Shown here: positions 17,971 to 25,195 of the stretch, piece by piece
Position numbering within the stretch: the stretch's first letter is position 1
How the letters are laid out: each line of letters starts with the position of its first letter
Assembly (NCBI GenBank): GCA_902826685.1
Contig: CADEFT010000013.1
Span: 1 to 64,000 of the forward strand
Direction of reading: 5' to 3'
Length of the DNA stretch: 64,000 nucleotides
From: an uncultured Acidobacteriota bacterium
Lineage (GTDB): Bacteria > Acidobacteriota > Terriglobia > Bryobacterales > Bryobacteraceae
The notes under the pieces: generated by a model
The model's database searches: none
The model's input: the letters and a program-made list of their open reading frames with translations, nothing else
What the model was told of the DNA's origin: nothing
Position numbers and translations under genes: made by a program

Positions 17971-19142
17971 GGAAAATCGGTCCTCACCAGGCTGCGGTCG
18001 ATTGAGGCGAGCGTCGAGCGGCCGGTGGCCGCCATCGCCTGCTTGAACTCGGTCTGCACGATCTCGAGGATTTTTTGCACTCCGGGCACGCCGTAGGCGG
18101 CCAGGCCCCAGCGCGGGATGCGGCCGAGACAAACCGCGCTGGCGCCGAGTGCCAGAGCTTTCAACACGTCGCTGCCGCGCCGCACGCCGCTGTCAAACAG
18201 CACCGGTACGCGGCCCCGCACGGCGTCGACGATCTCCGGCAGCACCTCGAGCGACGACGGGCCGTAGTCGAGCGAACGGCCGCCGTGATTGGAAACGTAG
18301 ATGGCGTCGACTCCATGTTCGAGGCAAAGCAGCGCGTCTTCCGGCGTCAGGATGCCCTTGGCCACCATCGGCACCTTGATCATCGGGCGGAGCTGATCGA
18401 ACAGTTTCCATTCATACCAGAGGCGGCCCTCGGGGACGCGATACGGATTGCGCGGCGCGCCGCGCGTGCCTCCGGTGAGACGGCGCAAGGAGGCGGCTTC
18501 GAGATTCCGGTCATGCAGCGCGCGCTCATAAACCGACGCCTGCTGATCGACGGTCACCACGACGGCTCTCGCTCCGGCGGCCTGCACGCGGTCGAGCAAC
18601 TCGCGATTGGACTCGACATCCTGGCGCGGGTAAAGCTGGAACCACAGCGGTCCCTTGGCGGCCGGTGCGATCTTCTCAAACGGGACGCTCGCCACGTTGC
18701 TCACGATCATCGGCGTTTGCGACGCGGCGGTGGCGCCCTGGTAGGTGGCCGGCTCTCCATCGGGATGAAGTTGCATGTGGGCCGCGGTGGGCGACACCAG
18801 GATGGGGAAGGCGGCCGGCGTTCCCAGGATCGTTGTCGCGGTTTGCGGCTCCTGTCCGGAACCGGCGGCGCCGGGCACCAGCCGCACCCAGTCGAAGGCC
18901 TGGCGGTTGCGGCGCAGCGTGAACTCGCTGCCTTCGCCATAGGCGGTGTAATCGTAGGCCCAGCGCGGAAGCTTGGCGTAAGCCACAGGCTCAAAGTCGA
19001 GGCCCGTCAGTAATTCTTCGAGCTTCGGAACGCGGCTGTGATCGCGGAACGGATCCTGCTGCCAGCCAAACAGTGGCGAACCGGCCACAAAGCCGGCCAT
19101 GGCGCGGATTGCCTGACGCCGGCCCGCGGTCCAATTGCGCAT
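17967..19142 (-). CDS. FMN-dependent alpha-hydroxy-acid oxidase/dehydrogenase
   Basis: From ATG 19142 the protein has 391 residues; a GTG two codons upstream is also possible. The N-terminus has a Tat-like signal (GRRQAIRAMAGFVAG), suggesting export. Family motifs include YDYTAYGEGSEFTLRRNR, VTVDQQ, MVAKGILTPEDA with the FMN Lys, VSNHGGRSLD with the catalytic His, and SGVRRGSDVLKALALGA. Relatives oxidise lactate, glycolate or mandelate and pass electrons to oxygen or quinone. The specific substrate is not deducible. It is translationally coupled to the His-less paralogue downstream. Confidence 0.85.
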   Translation of the reverse strand: MRNWTAGRRQAIRAMAGFVAGSPLFGWQQDPFRDHSRVPKLEELLTGLDFEPVAYAKLPRWAYDYTAYGEGSEFTLRRNRQAFDWVRLVPGAAGSGQEPQTATTILGTPAAFPILVSPTAAHMQLHPDGEPATYQGATAASQTPMIVSNVASVPFEKIAPAAKGPLWFQLYPRQDVESNRELLDRVQAAGARAVVVTVDQQASVYERALHDRNLEAASLRRLTGGTRGAPRNPYRVPEGRLWYEWKLFDQLRPMIKVPMVAKGILTPEDALLCLEHGVDAIYVSNHGGRSLDYGPSSLEVLPEIVDAVRGRVPVLFDSGVRRGSDVLKALALGASAVCLGRIPRWGLAAYGVPGVQKILEIVQTEFKQAMAATGRSTLASIDRSLVRTDFP

Positions 19143-19211
19143 TCTCACATTATGCTACTCAATCGGCGGCGGCTATTACCTGTCGTAGTGTCCTTCTAAA
19201 GGAATAGCCTG

Positions 19212-19250
19212 ATGACGCCGATACACGGGAAGGCGGTATCGTCTTCATGA
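19212..19250 (+). CDS. Possible 12-codon leader ORF ahead of the histidine kinase
   Basis: ATG 19212 follows AAAGGAA (19198-19204) at good spacing and runs 12 codons to a TGA at 19248-19250, which overlaps the kinase ATG at 19247 (ATGA). Its ribosome-binding site looks better than that of the kinase itself, so translational coupling is plausible. There is no evidence that the peptide is functional. Confidence 0.3.
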   Translation: MTPIHGKAVSSS

Positions 19251-21799
19251 TTGCGCTATTGGGAATCACGTTTGGATTGCTGGCGGCTGTTCTCTACCTG
19301 GCGTGGCGTCTGAAATCGCTGCAAGGTGGCGGTCCGGCGGGTGCGCGAAAGCCCGGCGCCGGAAATGAACTGTCGTCTCAACTGCTCTTTCAGGATGCGC
19401 CGATCGCCTATCAGGAGATCGACCTGCACGGCACCGTGGTACGCGTGAACCGCAAGGACTGCGAGATGCGCGGGCTCGACGCTTCGCAGATTCTGGGCAA
19501 ACCCGTTTGGGATCTCTATCCCGAAGATCAGAAGGATCTCGTGCGTACGCAGGTGGAGCGCCGGTTGCGCTCGGCGCGCGTGCCGCCGGGACCGGTGCGC
19601 CGCAAGGCGGTGCGCGCCGACAACGAGGTGCTGCATCTCGAGGTTCATGAGCGCGTGCTGGCCAGCGCCGACGGCGAAGTCACCGGGCTGCTTTCGGCGT
19701 CGGCGGAGATGACCGGAGCCCCTTCGGCCGGAGTGAAGGCCGCCGGAGAACTGAGAGCCGCTCTCGACCGCATGCCGGATATGGTGCTGCGGCTCGATGC
19801 CGACGGACTGGTGATCGAAGGCCACGGCGGCGGCGGCGATTTCTTCGCGCGGGCCGGCGACCTGGCGGGCAAACCGGTGCAGGGAGCGCTGCCGGCCGAA
19901 GACGGATTGCGCCTGGTGCAGGCCATGAGCCGCATGCGCACGATTCAGGAAACCGTCACCTGCGAATTCGAGATTGAACGGCCGGACGGCGCCGATACCT
20001 TCGAGGCAAGACTGTCACCCGGCCAGAACGCCGAAACGGTGGCGGTGTTTCGCAAAGTAACCGACCTCAAGCAGGCCGAGGCCAAGCTGGCCAAGGCCGC
20101 CGAAGAGCTTCGCCTGCAGAACGACGAACTGGAGACCGCGCTTGAGCACGCGCGCGAGGCCACCGAACTCAAGAGCCGGTTCCTCGCCAATATGAGCCAC
20201 GCCATCCGCACTCCGATGAACGGCATTCTGGGCATGATGGAGTTTCTGCTCGCCACCGAGCTCAGCGAGGAGCAGCGGGAATATACGACTTCGGTCAAGC
20301 ATTCCGCCGGTGCGCTGCTGACTCTGATCAACGACATGCTGGATGTGTCCAAGATCGAGGCCGGCCGCATGAAGCTCGAAAAGATTCCGTTCGATCTGGC
20401 GCTGACGGTGGAGGAAGTGACGGCGATGTGCGCGGGCCGGGCGCGGTCGAAGGGCGTGGAATTCGTCTGCACCATGTCGCCCGACGTTCCCAACTACCTG
20501 ATGGGCGACCCCACTCGTCTGCGCCAGATTCTGAACAACCTGATCGACAACGCCATCAAGTTCACCGACCGCGGCCGCATCGGCATCCGTACCGAGAAAG
20601 TCGGCGAAGGCGAGGATTCGATCACGGTGGGTTTCCTGGTGCAGGATACCGGCATCGGCTTCTCCGAAGAGCAGCACGCGCGGCTGTTCGACGGCTTCGT
20701 GCAGGCGGAAATGGCCAATGCGCGCAAGCAGGGCGCCGGTCTGGGCCTGGCGATCAGCAAACAGCTTGTCGAGATGATGAACGGGGAAATCGGCGCCCGC
20801 AGCGTTCAGGGGCAGGGCAGCACGTTCTACTTCACCATCATGCTGGGCAAGGCTCCGGCGCAAAACCTGGCGGCCGAGCCGCAGCCTGTCCGCAAGACCG
20901 CCCCGGAGAAGAGTCTGGCGGGCGCCGGTGTTATTTTACTGGCCCCCAAGGCCGTGGTCACCGATCCGGTGCGAAAGATGCTCGAAACGTGGCAGTGCCC
21001 GTTCATTCACGCCTCGTCGGCGGAGGAATTGACCACGGCTTTGCGGGATAGCGTGATCGACAGGAGCGTTCTCCGCGTCGGGCTGATCGATCTCGACATG
21101 CCGGGCGTGGCGGCCATGGAAATCGCCGGAAATATCAAGTACGACCTGGGCTTGAAAGACCTGCAACTGGTAGCCATCACCTCGGTGCCGCTGCGCGGCG
21201 ATGCCGACCGGCTGCATCAGTTGGGCTACGCGGGCTACCTCAACAAGCCGCTGCGTTCGAACGTGCTGCACGGCACCATGATGGAGGTGCTCGAACTGAA
21301 ACAGCGGGCGAGCCAGACCGTCGGGCCGACGCCGCTGGTGACGCGCCACACCATCAGCCAGTCCAGCCGCTGGAAGGCCGCCGGCAGCCAACCCAAAATT
21401 CTGCTGGTGGAAGACAACTCCATCAATCAGCGGGTGGCGCTCAGCCTGTTGCAGAAGCTCGGATTAAAGGCCGACGTGGCCGATAGCGGTCAACAGGCTT
21501 TGTCCGCCCTCGAACGGGTGGCCTACGACCTCATCCTGATGGATTGCCACATGCCCGAAATGGATGGCTACGAAACCACGGCCGAGATCCGCAGGCGGGA
21601 AGGCGCCGGATCGCGCACGCCGATCTGCGCCATCACCGCCAACGCCCTGGCCGGCGATCGCGAGAAGTGCCTGGCGGCGGGAATGGACGACTACGTGAGC
21701 AAGCCCATCGCCCTTTCCGACCTGCAGGCGGCACTCGAACATCTGTTGCCGCCGCCCGCCGCGCCCGAACCGGAGCTTCAGACTCCCAGCACCAACTGA
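19247..21799 (+). CDS. Hybrid sensor histidine kinase (TM-PAS-PAS-HisKA-HATPase-REC-REC)
   Basis: The protein has 850 residues. A single N-terminal membrane helix (2-22) precedes two PAS-like domains (about 45-155 and 168-280), a coiled coil, and HisKA with the H-box at His318. ATP-binding boxes follow: NNLIDNAIKFT, QDTGIGF and GAGLGLAIS. A first receiver (about 560-680) keeps Asp615 and a Lys but lacks the acidic pair after its first strand. The second (about 715-830) is canonical, with VEDN and Asp766. The H-box reads SHAIRTP rather than SHEIRTP. The signal and the output partner are unknown; no separate response regulator is adjacent. Confidence 0.93.
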   Translation: MIALLGITFGLLAAVLYLAWRLKSLQGGGPAGARKPGAGNELSSQLLFQDAPIAYQEIDLHGTVVRVNRKDCEMRGLDASQILGKPVWDLYPEDQKDLVRTQVERRLRSARVPPGPVRRKAVRADNEVLHLEVHERVLASADGEVTGLLSASAEMTGAPSAGVKAAGELRAALDRMPDMVLRLDADGLVIEGHGGGGDFFARAGDLAGKPVQGALPAEDGLRLVQAMSRMRTIQETVTCEFEIERPDGADTFEARLSPGQNAETVAVFRKVTDLKQAEAKLAKAAEELRLQNDELETALEHAREATELKSRFLANMSHAIRTPMNGILGMMEFLLATELSEEQREYTTSVKHSAGALLTLINDMLDVSKIEAGRMKLEKIPFDLALTVEEVTAMCAGRARSKGVEFVCTMSPDVPNYLMGDPTRLRQILNNLIDNAIKFTDRGRIGIRTEKVGEGEDSITVGFLVQDTGIGFSEEQHARLFDGFVQAEMANARKQGAGLGLAISKQLVEMMNGEIGARSVQGQGSTFYFTIMLGKAPAQNLAAEPQPVRKTAPEKSLAGAGVILLAPKAVVTDPVRKMLETWQCPFIHASSAEELTTALRDSVIDRSVLRVGLIDLDMPGVAAMEIAGNIKYDLGLKDLQLVAITSVPLRGDADRLHQLGYAGYLNKPLRSNVLHGTMMEVLELKQRASQTVGPTPLVTRHTISQSSRWKAAGSQPKILLVEDNSINQRVALSLLQKLGLKADVADSGQQALSALERVAYDLILMDCHMPEMDGYETTAEIRRREGAGSRTPICAITANALAGDREKCLAAGMDDYVSKPIALSDLQAALEHLLPPPAAPEPELQTPSTN

Positions 21800-22089
21800 A
21801 GGCAGCGCCAAAGCACATAGACCAGCGCCGCCGTTTCCACGTACTGGATAGCCTTCATCACCCATCCGCCGAGGAATTCGAAGCGCAGCAACAGCGCCAT
21901 CGCCGTCGCCGCGATTACCGGCACCGGATTCATGGTTCCGTCGAACTTGCCCGTATATCCCGCCAGCGCCACGTAGTAAAACAAAGGCCAGTTGCTGTCA
22001 AGCTTGGTGCGGTAGCGGGTGACGATCACCCATACCGTGAGGCTCAGCAGCACCAGAGTCGTAATGTTGAACGTCGTCGGCTGAATCAT
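21778..22089 (-). CDS. Small integral membrane protein
   Basis: The protein has 103 residues with three hydrophobic stretches (about 8-24, 54-70 and 83-101) separated by short charged loops. I do not recognise the family. Its 3' end overlaps the end of the convergent histidine kinase by 22 bases. It starts 35 bp beyond the stop of the MtrB-like gene on the same strand, so it may be read from the mtrAB transcript. Confidence 0.6.
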   Translation of the reverse strand: MIQPTTFNITTLVLLSLTVWVIVTRYRTKLDSNWPLFYYVALAGYTGKFDGTMNPVPVIAATAMALLLRFEFLGGWVMKAIQYVETAALVYVLWRCLQLVLGV

Positions 22090-22123
22090 TGTCTAGCAAT
22101 CGAGTGAGCCAAGCCAGTCGATT

Positions 22124-24133
22124 CTAGAACGACCATAACAGACTGACATACCCTGTGTGAGCCCGGTAATTCTGGTAGAAGACCTGTGCAAAATCCTCGT
22201 GATAGGAGTAGTGTTGATACCCTACGTTCCATCTAAGTTTCTCATGGAGCCGGATCGATAAGCGGGCCAGCGGCGCCTGGTAGGAGAGCGGGAACGTCTG
22301 GGCGGCCAGGAAAACGGGGCTCGCGTCGGCCACCGTCGTCTGGGAATAGAGAGGGATCACCGAGGAAGCGGAGCGCCCGTCGCCCAGGTCCCGCACGATT
22401 GAATAGCCCAGGTAGAGATCGGCGCGCTTGCCAAGCACCAGCCGGGCTCCGAAATAGCCCGTATGCAGGTTGCTGATGTAGATCGACCGGTTGCCCTCAT
22501 GCAACTGGCTGGCGGCGAAATAGGCGATGCCGGTGTTGGTGTCCAGGTGAATCTTGGTGTATCCGGCATCGACGCTCAGCCAACCCCTCGGCGTGTAGCT
22601 CCCATCGAACGAATATTGGCGCGTGAAGGAGCTGTGGGAAAACAGTGTCGTGGAGTTGGTGTTGTAGAACGTCCGGGCCTGCGCCGAAGCCGAGAAGACT
22701 CGCGACCGGTAGCGGGCCCTTGCGTTGAGCGCGTGATAGTTTTTTTCGCTGATGGGGAAAAAGGGCCGGTTGGCGCGGCCCAGTTCGCCGTCCAGTTGGA
22801 TCGTGAGCGCCTTCATCGGACGCAGCCGCAGGCCGGCCAGCCCGGAGTGCACCCGGTTGTCCTGCTCAAACGCCTGCGATTCGGCGAACCCATCGAAGCT
22901 CTGCCCCTGGCGGGAGCGGATCCGCCGCGTCGAATAGTGATAACCGCCATAAAGACCGGCGGTCTTCGAAACCGCGTAGGACACGTCGGACAGCGTTTCG
23001 ATCGTGCGGATGCCGAGAAAGGAAAAGTTGACGGTCTCGCCGGCCGTCGTGTTGTTGTCGATTTCGGTATAGGCCGAGTCGCCGTTCATCCGCGTATGGT
23101 GAAAGCCGGTGTGATTGGTCACGGTGAGCCTGGCGGTAGGATGAAAGGCGAGATTGAGATTCGCCGTGGAAACGGGGCGGCTGCCGTTGCCCAGCACCAG
23201 AATCTGGCGGTTGCGTGCCGCCGCCAGCCGGTCGGTCCCGAGCGTGAGTTCGTCCACCACGAAATCGCGGCGACCGGAAACGTTCGAATACCGGGCGTTC
23301 ATCCCGAAGCGGCGGCTGTTGCGGTTCAGGAACAGCCGCCAGTAGGGGCTGTTGCCATGGTACGGCTCGTTGCGGCGGAAGGTAGACAATGTGGTGTTGT
23401 CGGTCGTGCTCGCGCCGGCCAGCCTCTGATTGACGTTCAGCAAAGAATCGTCTTTCCAGTTGTCCCAGCCTTTCAGGACGTTCAAAGTGAAGCCCGCGAG
23501 CGTGGCCTCGCCGCCCAGCCGGTATTCGTTGCGCTGGCGCCGAATTTCGGTGAACAGCGGAAACTCATCGCCGCGCGAATCGAAAATCTGAATCGTACTC
23601 AGGCCCGGGCCGTCCTGCGAGTTGCGGGTGTAGCCCGCAAACAGCTTGAACGCGGACTGGGGAAACAAGGTGAAGTCGTGGTCCTGAAAACGCCGGCTGG
23701 TGTTCAGGGCGTGCAGCCCTTCGCTGACGCGCAGCCCGGGGTTGAAATATTCGGCCAGCCGCCACGACATGTCGTAGCGGTAGAGCTTGTTCTTTTCCAG
23801 GCGCAGAATCGACGATTGATAGGGATCGCCGCCGATGCCCTGTGTGGTGAGCGTCAATTCATCGAAGAAGCGGCCGCGCCCGTCGCGCGAATTCATCTGC
23901 AGGCGGCTCCCCAGAAGCTTGATGCCGTTGCCGAAATTCACGTCGCTGCGGTATTTGCCCAAATCGCCGCCCACGGCGCGAAAGCGATAGCCGAGTTCGA
24001 ACGAATTCAGAACGTTGTATGTGCCGGCGTTTTCGCCGCGCGGCGGCCCGACAGGCTCGGGCGTGGGCGCTACCGTTGGTTGTGCCTTGAGGCCGCAGGC
24101 GAGCATGGCGAAGCTGAATATCAGGTTGCGCAT
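22124..24133 (-). CDS. MtrB-like outer-membrane beta-barrel (decaheme-associated porin)
   Basis: The protein has 669 residues with a signal peptide (about 1-17, ending LKAQP). The rest is a long series of alternating aromatic/polar strands ending in an aromatic residue (YVSLLWSF), typical of a large outer-membrane barrel. The segment NSFELGYRFRAVGGDLGKYR begins the barrel, and similar openings occur in cytochrome-associated porins. No heme motif is present. The gene starts two bases after the decaheme cytochrome stop. MtrB/PioB proteins form the sheath through which MtrA-type cytochromes pass electrons across the outer membrane. The assignment depends on this pairing. Confidence 0.72.
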   Translation of the reverse strand: MRNLIFSFAMLACGLKAQPTVAPTPEPVGPPRGENAGTYNVLNSFELGYRFRAVGGDLGKYRSDVNFGNGIKLLGSRLQMNSRDGRGRFFDELTLTTQGIGGDPYQSSILRLEKNKLYRYDMSWRLAEYFNPGLRVSEGLHALNTSRRFQDHDFTLFPQSAFKLFAGYTRNSQDGPGLSTIQIFDSRGDEFPLFTEIRRQRNEYRLGGEATLAGFTLNVLKGWDNWKDDSLLNVNQRLAGASTTDNTTLSTFRRNEPYHGNSPYWRLFLNRNSRRFGMNARYSNVSGRRDFVVDELTLGTDRLAAARNRQILVLGNGSRPVSTANLNLAFHPTARLTVTNHTGFHHTRMNGDSAYTEIDNNTTAGETVNFSFLGIRTIETLSDVSYAVSKTAGLYGGYHYSTRRIRSRQGQSFDGFAESQAFEQDNRVHSGLAGLRLRPMKALTIQLDGELGRANRPFFPISEKNYHALNARARYRSRVFSASAQARTFYNTNSTTLFSHSSFTRQYSFDGSYTPRGWLSVDAGYTKIHLDTNTGIAYFAASQLHEGNRSIYISNLHTGYFGARLVLGKRADLYLGYSIVRDLGDGRSASSVIPLYSQTTVADASPVFLAAQTFPLSYQAPLARLSIRLHEKLRWNVGYQHYSYHEDFAQVFYQNYRAHTGYVSLLWSF

Positions 24134-24135
24134 GG

Positions 24136-25092
24136 CTACCTCAGGAACCGGCTATCGGCGTTCGAACCGTGGATACGGAAGTGGCACGTGGTGCAGTTCT
24201 GAAAACGCGGACTGCGCAAGTCGTGGAAGGGCGCCTGAACGGTGACGCCGTCGCCGTTGCGTCCGAAATTACCCGCGCCGTTGTGGCATTCCAGGCACAG
24301 GGCGAACGTGGTCGCGCGGCGGAACAGCTTCGGATTGGGCGACCCGTGCGGGAAATGGCAGGTCTCGCAGCCATCCACGCGCACCGCCGCATGTTCGAAC
24401 GCAAACGGGCCGCGCTTGTCGGTATGGCACTTGAGGCAAGGCTCTTCGTTGGCCAACGCCTGCGTCACCATCCGCGGGCGCAAGCCGGCGCGCCAGGTGG
24501 GGGCCGGGGTTCCATGCGGATTATGGCAATCGGTGCAGTTCATGAACCCTTCGTTCACGCGATGGCGGGAAGGCATGGAGAACTGCGCCCTTACTCCGGG
24601 ATGGCATTGATAACAGAGCGCCGTTTGTTGCCTGGCGAGAAGCGATTTCGGCACAGGCGAGTTATGTATCGAGTGGCAGTTATTGCAAGCGACATCGGAC
24701 TGCGAGTGCGAAGAGCGGCGGATATCGGCGCGGGTGAAGTCTTTCCCGTGGCAGGTAAGGCAGCGGTCCAACGCTTCGGCCGGCTTCATCAGCGAGAACG
24801 CAAAGGGAATGGTGGTCTTGCCGCCGCTTGCTTCCAGGTGCTTCCGGCCGGGCCCGTGGCAGCCTTCACAGCCTGTTTTTTCCGGCGGCTCCTTACCGCT
24901 TAGAATGCTTTTCTGGTGAGGATTGCGGAAAAAATTCTGGTAGATGTTCGGGTGACAGGCGCGGCAGACCGAGTTGCCGACATAGCCTTCCGGCGACGCC
25001 TTGGCGATGGCATCGGCGAACGGCCCCGGGGAAGGCGTCTGCGAAAAAGCCCTCGTGCCCGCGAGAACCAGATAAAGAAGAATTTGCACCAC
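24136..25092 (-). CDS. Decaheme c-type cytochrome, MtrA/DmsE-like
   Basis: The protein has 318 residues, close to MtrA. A short signal peptide (about 1-18) is followed by exactly ten CXXCH motifs, at residues 43, 75, 111, 136, 160, 186, 219, 242, 266 and 300. The segment PSRHRVNEGFMNCTDCHNPHGT is strongly like the MtrA/DmsE family. It would carry electrons through or up to an MtrB-type porin. Two GTG codons in tandem mark the start. No MtrC/OmcA-like surface cytochrome or CymA-like quinol oxidase is next to it. Confidence 0.88.
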   Translation of the reverse strand: MVQILLYLVLAGTRAFSQTPSPGPFADAIAKASPEGYVGNSVCRACHPNIYQNFFRNPHQKSILSGKEPPEKTGCEGCHGPGRKHLEASGGKTTIPFAFSLMKPAEALDRCLTCHGKDFTRADIRRSSHSQSDVACNNCHSIHNSPVPKSLLARQQTALCYQCHPGVRAQFSMPSRHRVNEGFMNCTDCHNPHGTPAPTWRAGLRPRMVTQALANEEPCLKCHTDKRGPFAFEHAAVRVDGCETCHFPHGSPNPKLFRRATTFALCLECHNGAGNFGRNGDGVTVQAPFHDLRSPRFQNCTTCHFRIHGSNADSRFLR

Positions 25093-25115
25093 GATCGAAA
25101 AAGACCGACCCCAAT

Positions 25116-25131
25116 TGTTCCTATTAGAACA
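25116..25131. promoter_or_regulatory. Inverted repeat TGTTC-N6-GAACA between divergent genes
   Basis: A 5-bp inverted repeat with a 6-bp centre lies 24 bp before the decaheme cytochrome start and 65 bp before the Omp85 start, in a 103-bp divergent intergenic region. It could be an operator for either gene. The arms are short, so chance is possible. Confidence 0.3.
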
Positions 25132-25195
25132 CGCTATCGCCCGGAAGAGTTGCGGTGAGTGAGGGCGAGCAGGCGCACGCTATCATACTAGAGAA

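Noticed and set aside
22463..24202. A 579-codon plus-strand frame opposite the MtrB-like barrel
   Set aside because: No domain or signal is recognisable and the composition is typical of antisense shadow; the minus-strand gene has a signal peptide and operon context.
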